Origin: Clostridia bacterium
GTDB taxonomy: Bacteria > Bacillota > Clostridia > CAKSNL01 > HGM11501
Length of the DNA stretch: 12,943 nucleotides
Direction: 5' to 3'
Assembly: GCA_017390225.1 (NCBI GenBank)
Contig: JAFPCL010000222.1
Coordinates: forward strand, 1 to 12,943
Positions 5,931 through 12,943 of this stretch are shown piece after piece. The notes under the pieces were generated by a model. It had not been told where the DNA came from. It searched no databases and saw nothing but the letters and a program-made list of their open reading frames with translations. Each line of letters starts with the position of its first letter. The first letter of the stretch is position 1. The position numbers were made by a program, and so were the translations under genes.

Positions 5931-7538
5931 CTATAACCATTTTTGGATTAATCGTTCGATGTCATCTGCAAAGCGGGAAATATCGCGGTTTGCCATGCCC
6001 TCTGAAGAGCGGGCAAGCTCCCGCAGACGGTCGGCGGCAGAAAGAAGCCGCGCAAAGCGTTCCCGCACCTGCTTTTTGGGGCGGTGCGCCTTTTTGACGG
6101 GCGTGCCGCGGGTAAGCATAACAGGAGAATCGGTCAACAAATCGTAGGTTGTGCCCGAATAGGGAGCAATGGCGGGGATGCCGAAGGTGTCTTGAATTTT
6201 TTGAACAAGTGCCGTGCAAGCCGCATCATCGCCATGGTTGACAAAAATGCGAACGGGCTTTTGAGAAAAACCGTCCAGCCAGGACAGAAGCCCCTTTTGG
6301 TCGGCATGACCGCTGATACTGCGAAGCATATCAATTTCGGCATTGACAACGATGGTTTCGCCGAACAGACGGACTTCACGGGCGCCGTCATATAAAATTC
6401 TGCCCAAGGTGCCTGCTGCCTGATAGCCGGTGAACAGCACCAAAGATTCCTGCCGCCACAGATTGTGCTTTAAATGATGGCGGATTCTGCCGGCATCGCA
6501 CATACCGCTGGAAGCGATAATGACTTTGGAAGCAGGGTTAAAATTGATGGCACGGGACTCGTCGGCAGTTTCTGTAATATGGAGTCCTTCAAAATGCAGA
6601 GGATTGATGCCCTCTTTCACTAAGGCAAGGGCTTCCTCGTCCAGACATTCGTGATTGCACTGCATGAAAATGCCTGTGGCTTCAATGCCCAAGGGGCTGT
6701 CCAGATAGACGGGGAAATTGGGGAAATTCGGAACCAACCCACGGTTTTTGATTTCTCGCAGGAAATAGAGGATTTCCTGGGTTCTGCCGACGGCAAAGGA
6801 GGGAATGACCACATTGCCGCCCCGAGAGAAGGTGCGGTTGATGACCTGTGCCAGATACTCTACCGGCGGCACACCGGGATCGGAAGTTTCATGCAGACGA
6901 TTGCCGTAGGTGGATTCCAGCACCAAATAGTCTGTTTCATCTATATAGGAAGGATCGCGGATAATGGGCTGATTGAGGTTGCCCACGTCACCGCTGAACA
7001 CAATCTTTTTCGTTGTGTCTTGCTCGGTAATCCAAATTTCAATGGCAGAAGACCCCAAAAGATGCCCTACGTCTGAAAAACGGATGGAAACATTCTCTAA
7101 AATCTGCCGCGTCTGTCCGTAGGAGGAGGGGACAAAGGAGGGAAGCAGGGCTTCCACGTCTGCTACGGTATACAAAGGCTCCACCACACTGCCACCACTA
7201 CGGGCAGATTTTCGGGTAGCACGTTCGGCATCGGATTCCTGAATATGAGCACTGTCAAGAAGCATGATGCGGGACAGACGACAGGTTTCCTCCGTGGTGT
7301 AGACCTTGCCGCGGAAACCGTATTTATACAGAAGAGGAATTTTGCCGCTGTGGTCGATGTGGGCATGGGTTAAAAGCACGCAATCGATATATTCCGGCAT
7401 GACGGGCAGGGATTCGTTTTCAAACATATCCGGCCCTTGCTCCATGCCGCAGTCGATGAGGATATATTTTCCCTCTGTTTCAATCAGCGTACAGCTTCCC
7501 GTAACTTCGTGGGTTGCGCCGATAAAGGTGACTTGCAT
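5931..7538 (-). CDS. Beta-CASP metallo-beta-lactamase-fold ribonuclease
   Basis: This belongs to the CPSF73/YSH1-like bacterial RNases typified by Thermus TTHA0252, zinc enzymes that cut RNA. In the 535-residue product the metal ligands are THAHIDH (57-63), SDVGH (H159), FSGD (D184) and VNHGD (H435). The beta-CASP motifs are E209 in LESTYGNR, the motif B histidines in GRIRHH (350-355) and H411 in SGHAD. VIPSFAVGRTQE (244-255) and IIASSGMCDAGR are also typical. About 65 extra residues at the C-terminus are basic and helical (KKAHRPKKQVRERF and onward), beyond the usual core. The start is ATG at 7538 (QVTFIGATHEVTGS follows) with AAGGAG at 7547-7552; a longer in-frame reading would start inside tsaD and lacks support. 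It lies 13 bases after tsaD. Key residues are intact, so it should be active. Confidence 0.94.
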   Translation of the reverse strand: MQVTFIGATHEVTGSCTLIETEGKYILIDCGMEQGPDMFENESLPVMPEYIDCVLLTHAHIDHSGKIPLLYKYGFRGKVYTTEETCRLSRIMLLDSAHIQESDAERATRKSARSGGSVVEPLYTVADVEALLPSFVPSSYGQTRQILENVSIRFSDVGHLLGSSAIEIWITEQDTTKKIVFSGDVGNLNQPIIRDPSYIDETDYLVLESTYGNRLHETSDPGVPPVEYLAQVINRTFSRGGNVVIPSFAVGRTQEILYFLREIKNRGLVPNFPNFPVYLDSPLGIEATGIFMQCNHECLDEEALALVKEGINPLHFEGLHITETADESRAINFNPASKVIIASSGMCDAGRIRHHLKHNLWRQESLVLFTGYQAAGTLGRILYDGAREVRLFGETIVVNAEIDMLRSISGHADQKGLLSWLDGFSQKPVRIFVNHGDDAACTALVQKIQDTFGIPAIAPYSGTTYDLLTDSPVMLTRGTPVKKAHRPKKQVRERFARLLSAADRLRELARSSEGMANRDISRFADDIERLIQKWL

Positions 7539-7546
7539 GAAATCAT

Positions 7547-7552
7547 CTCCTT
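7547..7552 (-). promoter_or_regulatory. Ribosome binding site that sets the start of the beta-CASP RNase gene
   Basis: AAGGAG on the minus strand lies 8 bases before ATG at 7538 and touches the tsaD stop codon (7552-7554). It rules in favour of 7538 over an upstream in-frame start within tsaD. Confidence 0.85.
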
Positions 7553-8559
7553 CAGATAGAATCAAATCCCGATAAAGAGGGGATGGCATTTAAATCCGGT
7601 GTTGCACCGAAAGGCTTGTTTTTGTAGGTATAATAGCCGGCACAGGAAATCATAGCGCCGTTGTCGGTGCACAGTGTGGGGGGCGGCACAAAGAAGGAGA
7701 AGCCTTCTTTTTCTGCGGCTTCTTTTAAAGAAGACCGCAAAAGTGCATTGGAAGCTACCCCACCGGCAAGACAGATGGTTTTTACATCCGTTTGTTTTGC
7801 CGCACGCATGGTGTTGCGCACCAAAACGTCCACAGCCGCTTGCTGGAAAGAAGCGGCAACGTCGGCACGGGGAACAGCTTCGCCGTTTTGCTCCATTTTG
7901 TGCACGGCATTGATAACGGCAGTTTTCAGACCGCTGAAGCTGAAATCCAGACCGAAATCCGGACGGGGGAATGCGATGGCATGGGGATTTCCTTCCTCTG
8001 CCAAACGGCTGAGCTTCGGCCCGCCGGGATAGCCAAGTCCCAGCACACGGGCGGCTTTATCGAAAGCTTCGCCGGCGGCATCATCACGGGTGGCACCCAA
8101 AACGTCAAACTGACCGTAGTCTTTCACCAGCACAATGTGGCTGTGACCGCCGGAGGCGACAAGGCACACAAAGGGCGGCGTAAGCTCGGGGGCGGCAATA
8201 TAATTGGCGGCAATGTGCCCATGAATATGGTTAACAGCAATGAGGGGCTTTTCGATGGCATAGGCGAAGGCTTTTGCCGCCGATACGCCCACCAAAAGAG
8301 CGCCGACCAAGCCGGGACCGTGGGTGACGGCAACGGCATCTAAATCTTCTTTTTTGATTCCTGCATCTGAAATCGCTCGCTCCATGACGGAAACAATCTG
8401 CTCCACATGGCATCGGGAAGCAATTTCGGGAACCACGCCGCCGTAGCGTTCGTGGATGGGAATCTGGGAATGTACAATATCGGAAAGCACTTCTCTTCCG
8501 TCGCGGGTGACGGAGGCGGCGGTTTCGTCGCAGGAGCTTTCTACACCTAAAATCAACAT
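7552..8559 (-). CDS. tsaD: tRNA threonylcarbamoyladenosine biosynthesis protein TsaD
   Basis: TsaD transfers the threonylcarbamoyl group from TC-AMP to A37 of ANN-decoding tRNAs, working in bacteria with TsaB and TsaE. The 335-residue product has the normal length. It shows the ASKHA-fold N-terminus LGVESSCDETA, THGPGLVGALLVG (79-91), the metal-binding NHIHGH (H111 and H115), LVASGGHSHI (133-142), GEAFDKAARVLGLGYPGGP (163-181), FSFSGLKT, LAGGVASN and CTDNGAMI with the third metal ligand D299. The start is ATG at 8559, with a GAAAGGT site overlapping the end of rimI; only 3 bases separate the rimI stop from the tsaD start. The rimI-tsaD pair is common in Firmicutes, but tsaE and tsaB, which usually precede it, are absent here and must lie elsewhere if the pathway is complete. 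Confidence 0.97.
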   Translation of the reverse strand: MLILGVESSCDETAASVTRDGREVLSDIVHSQIPIHERYGGVVPEIASRCHVEQIVSVMERAISDAGIKKEDLDAVAVTHGPGLVGALLVGVSAAKAFAYAIEKPLIAVNHIHGHIAANYIAAPELTPPFVCLVASGGHSHIVLVKDYGQFDVLGATRDDAAGEAFDKAARVLGLGYPGGPKLSRLAEEGNPHAIAFPRPDFGLDFSFSGLKTAVINAVHKMEQNGEAVPRADVAASFQQAAVDVLVRNTMRAAKQTDVKTICLAGGVASNALLRSSLKEAAEKEGFSFFVPPPTLCTDNGAMISCAGYYTYKNKPFGATPDLNAIPSLSGFDSI

Positions 8560-8562
8560 GGT

Positions 8563-9015
8563 TTATGACCTTTCTGTGGTTTTCATCATCAACAAGGCGT
8601 CTTCGCCGTTGTTTTGGTAGTAGCCTTTGCGGACATGGTAGCCCGAAAAACCAAATTTTTCGTAGAGTCCGATGGCATTTTTATTGGATACACGCACCTC
8701 TAAAAACCAAAGGGCAATATCTTCGGCTTCGGGGCAGGCAAGCATCTCGGATAACAGGAAAGAGCCCAGCCCTCGGGTACGTGCTTCGGGGTGAATGGCG
8801 ATATTCATGATATGCCCTTCGTCTAAAATCATCCAGAAGCCGCCGTAGCCGATGACGGCATTTTCATCTCGCAGGACGAAATAATGGGCTTTTTCGTTAT
8901 TCAGCTCGTCGGCAAACAGGGGGGCGCTCCAAGGATCATCAAAGCAGAGCGCCTCCAAAGCGGCAACGGCTTCAATGTCTTTTTCTGTCATGGAAGAAAT
9001 CGTCAGCTTGTCCAT
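8563..9015 (-). CDS. rimI: Ribosomal protein S18-alanine N-acetyltransferase (GNAT family)
   Basis: RimI acetylates the N-terminal alanine of ribosomal protein S18 and, in some bacteria, other N-termini, using acetyl-CoA. The 150-residue product is a complete single-domain GNAT: the beta4 strand HIMNIAIHPEA, the acetyl-CoA pyrophosphate loop RTRGLG (79-84), FLEVRVSNKNAIGLYEKFGF (104-123) with the catalytic-type E106 and Y118, and the C-terminal YYQNNGEDALLMMK typical of RimI. The start is ATG at 9015, which overlaps the helD stop codon by one base (TGATG), with an AAGGTG site about 11 bases upstream. Translation is therefore probably coupled to helD. Its link with tsaD supports RimI over a generic GNAT. 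The substrate is inferred from family and context. Confidence 0.92.
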   Translation of the reverse strand: MDKLTISSMTEKDIEAVAALEALCFDDPWSAPLFADELNNEKAHYFVLRDENAVIGYGGFWMILDEGHIMNIAIHPEARTRGLGSFLLSEMLACPEAEDIALWFLEVRVSNKNAIGLYEKFGFSGYHVRKGYYQNNGEDALLMMKTTERS

Positions 9016-11132
9016 CAGGAAATTTCACCTTTTTCATACAGCTGTTCGTCGATGGCGGCAATGAGGGGAGAAACTTCGCCGCAGTAGTAAATCCGAAGCT
9101 TATGAAGGGCACGGGTGCAAATGGTATACAGAAGCTTTCTGTCTTCTTTTGTGTAGTTCATACTGCTGCCGTCGTAGACGATGACGTAGTCAAATTCCAG
9201 CCCTTTGGCAAGATAGGCGGGAACGAGCACGGCTTCACCGGGGTTGATTTCATAAGAAGCATGTGTTAAAAGCCGTGCGTTGACGTGCTTGGAAATCTGG
9301 CGGCACTGCTTTTCATTTTTGCAGATGACGGCAACGGTGGCGTTTCCATCGGTGTGACGGGCAATATGGCGGTTCATGCTGGCAAATACAGAGGGCATAT
9401 CCTTGCCATGTAGCAGCACGGGGCGTGCACCCTTGCGGTCTACGGCTTCTACGTTTGTTTCACCCAAAAGAGCCAGGGCAAACAGGTTAATCTGCTTGGT
9501 GGAGCGGAAGGTTTTATTCAGCGTTTTCAGCACCGTGTCTTCGTGGGAGCTGCCGAAAATTTCCGCTACTTTTTCATAAGAGAAATCACTGTCGGGCAAA
9601 AGTGCCTGATTCACATCACCCAGCACCGTGAGAGATGCCTTGGGGAAGATGGTACGCAAAATAGACAGCTGATGTGTGTTGTAGTCCTGCGCTTCGTCAA
9701 TCAAAAGATGACGGATGTTTTTCTGCTCGGGCAGTCCGTCGATGAGGGATTTAAAGAACAAAAGAGGAATGACATCTTCATAGAAAAGGCGTTTGCTTTT
9801 AAAGCTTTCCGCAACCAAACGGCAGATATCGGAGAGCTCGTCCGGCGTGTCGCCTTCGCCCATCATCCAGAAAAGGTCTTCGTCGGCGTGCAAGTCTGCA
9901 TACAGCTTGCGGCTGTCGATGCGGCGGAAATAACCGTTGTATTCTTTCTTGAATTTGTGAAGACTTTCTTTGCTGACAATGCCGGTCATGCGCTCCACGG
10001 TGATATCGCGAATCAAACGAATACGGGGGCGAACCGGAATGTCCTTGTATTTGTCATAATACATGGCATCGAATTCTTTTTTGTTTAAAATACCGGGGAT
10101 GGGGATGAAGCAGTTTCCGATTTTCTTTTCCGCATATTTGGCATACTGGCGCAAAATAGCATAGAAATCTTCGGTATTTTTATACTTATAGGCAAGCTTT
10201 CTCGTTTCATTGCCCGGCGAATATAAAATTTCACACATATCCGTCACATCATCAATGTGGCGGAAGCCGGAAATCACAGAAAGAATGAAATCACGGAATG
10301 TGGTTTGGGTGACGTTGGTTTCACCGATTTGCGGAAGTACGTCGGATATGTAATTGATAAAAATATCGTTGGGCGACAGAATCAGCATATTGTCTGCCGA
10401 AAGCCTGTTGCGGTCGCTATAGAGAAGATAGGCGGCACGATACAATGCAACGGAGGTTTTGCCACTGCCTGCCGGCCCTTGAATCATCAGAATCCGATGG
10501 GTTCGATTGCGAATCAGCTGATTCTGCTCACGAGCGATGGTGTGAACGATATTCTTGATTTTACGGGATGCGTTTTTCTCAAGCAGCGACATAAGCATAT
10601 CATCCGGAAGCTGCTGCTCCACGTCGGAAATTTTATGAATCACGCGGTTTTGAATCTCGTATTGCCGCTTGCGGACAATCTCGCCTTCAATCTCGCCTTC
10701 GGGGCAGGTGTAGGATGCTTTGCCTGTGTCGTAATCATAATATAAAGAGCTGATGGGTGCACGCCAATCGTATACCAAAACATTGCCGTCAGCATCTCGC
10801 ACGGTACCGAGCCCGATATACAAAGAGGCATCGGTATCCGAAGAAAAGTCGATGCGACCAAACCAGGCGGATTTGCGCATGGCTTCTAAATTATGCAGAC
10901 TTTGTGTGTCTTGGGTTTTACGATGGCTGCCGAGATTCAGTTCGTTTTCCCAGAAGTTTTTTTCCGATTGCGTGACGTCGGTGATGTTTTCCCAAAGATA
11001 CTTGGAGGAAGAACGCATATCCTCTTCCTGCTGTTCTGAATGGGAATGCAGATTGGAAATCTGCACATTGATTGCGTCGGCAACGGTTTCCAAATAACCT
11101 TGCTCGGCGGCAAGGTCTGTGTCATAGAACAT
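9015..11132 (-). CDS. helD: HelD-type RNA polymerase-recycling UvrD-like ATPase
   Basis: HelD proteins are superfamily 1 ATPases of Gram-positive bacteria that insert arms into RNA polymerase and free stalled or post-termination complexes. The 705-residue product has a predicted N-terminal coiled-coil arm (about 1-70), FGRIDF (91-96) and the HelD-typical YDWRAPISSLYY (121-132). It then shows Walker A GPAGSGKT (219-226), Walker B LLIDEAQD (476-483), motif III GDVNQ (505-509), TFRST (541-545), motif V KGLEFD (643-648) and motif VI LYTICTRA (668-675). I chose ATG at 11132 because AAAGGTG lies 8 bases upstream. Longer in-frame readings would begin inside the promoter -10 or in the short leader. 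It is the first gene of the operon and overlaps rimI by one base. A UvrD/Rep-type DNA helicase is the alternative, but the WRAPI region points to HelD. Confidence 0.92.
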   Translation of the reverse strand: MFYDTDLAAEQGYLETVADAINVQISNLHSHSEQQEEDMRSSSKYLWENITDVTQSEKNFWENELNLGSHRKTQDTQSLHNLEAMRKSAWFGRIDFSSDTDASLYIGLGTVRDADGNVLVYDWRAPISSLYYDYDTGKASYTCPEGEIEGEIVRKRQYEIQNRVIHKISDVEQQLPDDMLMSLLEKNASRKIKNIVHTIAREQNQLIRNRTHRILMIQGPAGSGKTSVALYRAAYLLYSDRNRLSADNMLILSPNDIFINYISDVLPQIGETNVTQTTFRDFILSVISGFRHIDDVTDMCEILYSPGNETRKLAYKYKNTEDFYAILRQYAKYAEKKIGNCFIPIPGILNKKEFDAMYYDKYKDIPVRPRIRLIRDITVERMTGIVSKESLHKFKKEYNGYFRRIDSRKLYADLHADEDLFWMMGEGDTPDELSDICRLVAESFKSKRLFYEDVIPLLFFKSLIDGLPEQKNIRHLLIDEAQDYNTHQLSILRTIFPKASLTVLGDVNQALLPDSDFSYEKVAEIFGSSHEDTVLKTLNKTFRSTKQINLFALALLGETNVEAVDRKGARPVLLHGKDMPSVFASMNRHIARHTDGNATVAVICKNEKQCRQISKHVNARLLTHASYEINPGEAVLVPAYLAKGLEFDYVIVYDGSSMNYTKEDRKLLYTICTRALHKLRIYYCGEVSPLIAAIDEQLYEKGEIS

Positions 11133-11140
11133 TTTTTTTG

Positions 11141-11147
11141 CACCTTT
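11141..11147 (-). promoter_or_regulatory. Ribosome binding site that sets the start of helD
   Basis: AAAGGTG on the minus strand, 8 bases before ATG at 11132. It supports the 705-residue protein over a 735-residue reading that would begin at 11222, within the promoter. Confidence 0.8.
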
Positions 11148-11221
11148 CGTACGTATTGGAAAATTCTGCATAATCATACAGTTAATTACAAATATAAAAT
11201 CATGCATATTTACCAAAATCA

Positions 11222-11250
11222 ATTATATACGATTTTCATGTAAAAATCAA
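11222..11250 (-). promoter_or_regulatory. Sigma-A promoter of the helD-rimI-tsaD operon
   Basis: The minus strand has -35 TTGATT (11245-11250), a 17-base spacer and a perfect -10 TATAAT (11222-11227). Transcription would start near 11215, giving a leader of about 84 bases to the helD ATG. It is the only good promoter I see before the packed series of genes running down to 3678, so it probably drives all six cistrons. Confidence 0.85.
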
Positions 11251-11320
11251 GTGTTTTTTTGATGTTTAAAGATATGTTTGTTTTTTAAGAAATGAATTCA
11301 AACAAAATTTGATATTGGTG

Positions 11321-11363
11321 TAAAAAGAAGGGACTATACCAAATTTACGTTTGACATAGCCCC
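11321..11363 (-). terminator. Intrinsic terminator after the DUF6020-like membrane protein gene
   Basis: On the minus strand GGGGCTATGTCAAA (11350-11363) pairs with TTTGGTATAGTCCC (11330-11343). All 14 positions pair, three as G-U, around a 6-base loop, and the tract TTCTTTTTA (11321-11329) follows at once. The hairpin begins about 10 bases after the stop codon at 11374. It separates this gene from the helD operon. Confidence 0.9.
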
Positions 11364-11380
11364 TTTGGGGTTTTTATTTA
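11360..11380 (+). terminator. Opposite-strand terminator-like hairpin sharing bases with the main one
   Basis: On the plus strand CCCC, TTT, GGGG (11360-11370) is followed by TTTTTATTTA, so a plus-strand transcript would also meet a short hairpin and U-run. The GC arm 11360-11363 is shared with the minus-strand terminator. No plus-strand gene is present, so its role would be to stop antisense transcription entering the membrane protein gene. Confidence 0.4.
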
Positions 11381-12943
11381 TTGTTTTTTTTGTTGCCTAT
11401 GGCAAATGCGGCAATCAAAATCGGCATGCAAAACATAATGGGATAGGTGTAGCGAGGATGCTTGTATACCGTTGGCCCAAGAATTGTTATACCGAGTGTG
11501 ACCAGGGGAGCAATGGATAAAAGCAGAGCACGTTTATCTTCTCGAAACCAAAGGGAAAAGAAAATACCGAACAGTAAGATGGTGTATATGGCTTGATTGT
11601 CCAATAATCCGATAAAGGGAAAGGCATTGTATTCTTTGGTAAGAATATCTAAAACCATGTAGCGCTCGGCTTCCAAAAGTTGGTTTCCCGGGAAAAGATA
11701 ATCGTTGATCTCAAAGTTATATCTTTCTCGGATAGAATTGGCGGATAGAGTTGATTGGATGCAGTAATGTGTATTATCAGCAAATGGACTGAAAAGAAAA
11801 TATGTTTGATTTGCCGTTGCGGCAATACAGTCTTTCGGATACATAAAAACAAGCTTTAACCATGCGGATAAAAAGGCACGGATTTCTTCATTGGTGGCAT
11901 CTGTTTTAAAACATTTTTTCACGCCGTCATAATTTATAGGGTTATATTTTTCGGCAAGCTCTTCATCACCCCAAAGCAACACAGTATGAAGGTCGTTGTA
12001 AATATCCTCGGGGATTGCCGTGCCGTATGTTGCAAGGCAACGAGCAGATTGCTGGATCGGCAAGGCATATTTGATACGCGTAGTCATGGGAATGGCATCG
12101 TATACAGAATCCAAGGTTTTTTGCAGAATTTGTCCTCCTGTGAGCGGAATCGCAATGATCAAAAACAGAGCAATGATATGGGAAGTTTTTGTTTTCTTTT
12201 TGAGAGCTAAACATACTTCTCGCAACAGTACACAAAGGAGAACGACCAAAACCGTATAAATACCATTATACCGCAGGATGGTGCCGAAAACTGAAAGTGC
12301 GGTGAGAAACATGTGCTTAATACTCTTGAAATAAGTATGGGAATCATACAGGTAATGGAAAAACTCAACTGCCATAAGCTGGAAAGACAGACTGTAGAGA
12401 AAATCGTTTTGTAAAACGGAGGAAAATACAAACATAGGTGGCAGCAAAATGTAAAAAGCCAGAACGATTGCCAAAAAGACAGGCGGAAGCTTCATTTTTT
12501 TCAAAGAACTCACAGTATAAGAAATCAGCAGAATTGCGGCAACATGCTGAACGGTGCTAATAAAAAGGGGTACCAGCCAAGGCGCGTCAAAGTGTAAGGC
12601 AACCTTTGTAAGCTCTCCGATGGGTGCGGCCCAGACTAATGGGTGGATATTGGTTATGTTAGCATAGCCGAAGGTAAGGTCCGGGTGTTCTAAAAACATG
12701 GCGATGATCTGCCATGCATCGTAACAAATTAAACCGGGGAAAAACAAAATGAATGTGGGAATCCGACAAAGGGTGATAAGCAAACAACAATTTCTGAAGA
12801 GATGTGCACCGAAGAAAGAGGCAAGAAAGCCTTTGTGATGTTCTGTGTTGAATGAGAAAAATCCGTATAGTTGTCGCAACAGGCGAAAAAGGAGAAGAAA
12901 AGTCAGCATACCGCCTGCAAAGGCTATAGCCAAAGAAAGTAAG
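11374..12943 (-). CDS. Large polytopic membrane protein, DUF6020-like (5' end outside the window)
   Basis: At least 522 residues are visible. The reading frame stays open to the right edge with hydrophobic codons (Leu-Leu-Ser before a TTG at 12933), so the start almost certainly lies outside. The protein has about ten membrane segments. An N-terminal region with FFPGLICYDAWQ followed by NIHPLVWAAPIGEL, a segment FSSVLQNDFLYSLSFQL, and a hydrophilic stretch of roughly 150 residues (IKYALPIQQSARCLATYG to GNQLLEAERYMV) precede the last spans; the tail ends GNKKNNK. The PG-x4-D-x2-Q pattern resembles the uncharacterised family I know as DUF6020, whose layout recalls GT-C glycosyltransferases; this link is from memory. 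It is followed by a strong terminator and so is separate from the helD operon. A role in envelope glycan assembly is inference. Confidence 0.85.
   Translation of the reverse strand, partial: LLSLAIAFAGGMLTFLLLFRLLRQLYGFFSFNTEHHKGFLASFFGAHLFRNCCLLITLCRIPTFILFFPGLICYDAWQIIAMFLEHPDLTFGYANITNIHPLVWAAPIGELTKVALHFDAPWLVPLFISTVQHVAAILLISYTVSSLKKMKLPPVFLAIVLAFYILLPPMFVFSSVLQNDFLYSLSFQLMAVEFFHYLYDSHTYFKSIKHMFLTALSVFGTILRYNGIYTVLVVLLCVLLREVCLALKKKTKTSHIIALFLIIAIPLTGGQILQKTLDSVYDAIPMTTRIKYALPIQQSARCLATYGTAIPEDIYNDLHTVLLWGDEELAEKYNPINYDGVKKCFKTDATNEEIRAFLSAWLKLVFMYPKDCIAATANQTYFLFSPFADNTHYCIQSTLSANSIRERYNFEINDYLFPGNQLLEAERYMVLDILTKEYNAFPFIGLLDNQAIYTILLFGIFFSLWFREDKRALLLSIAPLVTLGITILGPTVYKHPRYTYPIMFCMPILIAAFAIGNKKNNK

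Noticed and set aside
11133..11222. 30-residue N-terminal extension of HelD
   Set aside because: It would begin in the promoter -10 hexamer, before the predicted transcription start, and a good ribosome binding site precedes ATG at 11132.
11277..11306. Inverted repeat TTTGTTT/AAACAAA upstream of the helD promoter
   Set aside because: Seven A/T-rich base pairs around a 16-base spacer in a very AT-rich stretch is expected by chance; no second copy or link to the promoter core was seen.
1..12943. Search for CRISPR arrays, tRNA or rRNA genes, transposases, phage genes, restriction or other defence systems and toxin-antitoxin pairs
   Set aside because: No spaced direct repeats, cloverleaf-like intergenic segments or matching protein motifs were seen; gaps between genes are all under 250 bases and are explained by promoters, leaders and terminators.

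Overview
The window looks like core chromosome of a low-to-moderate GC Gram-positive bacterium (Bacillota). The grounds are strong AAGGAGG-type ribosome binding sites, textbook sigma-A promoters with 17-base spacers, a 139-residue S12 of the Gram-positive type, a HelD RNA-polymerase-recycling helicase and dense co-directional gene packing. Clostridia or Negativicutes seem more likely than Bacilli, but I cannot settle the class from the sequence alone. Every convincing gene lies on the minus strand, so transcription runs from high to low coordinates.

Reading in the direction of transcription, the window opens with a large polytopic membrane protein (11374-12943) whose 5' end lies outside. It ends at a strong stem-loop terminator (11321-11363). 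A consensus promoter (11222-11250) then starts a tightly packed five-gene transcription unit: helD, rimI, tsaD, a beta-CASP metallo-beta-lactamase-fold ribonuclease, a GT2 polyprenyl-phosphate-type glycosyltransferase, and finally a second polytopic membrane protein counted with it (six cistrons in all; rimI overlaps helD by one base and the other gaps are 3 to 19 bases). The first four act on RNA polymerase, the ribosome, tRNA modification and RNA turnover. The last two look like an envelope glycosylation pair.

Downstream lies the str operon: rpsL, rpsG, fusA and the first 98 codons of tuf. rpsL has its own very strong promoter (TTGACA, 17 bases, TATATT, preceded by an A-tract UP-like region), and tuf has a second consensus promoter in the fusA-tuf gap. 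The rpoB-rpoC genes that commonly precede rpsL in this phylum are not there.

I found no CRISPR array, tRNA, rRNA, insertion sequence, prophage gene or toxin-antitoxin pair, and no clear undescribed system. The most interesting points are the unusual company of tsaD (no tsaE or tsaB, but helD and a beta-CASP nuclease), the glycosyltransferase and membrane protein pair at its end, and secondary structures in the rpsL leader and the rpsL-rpsG spacer that could be regulatory.
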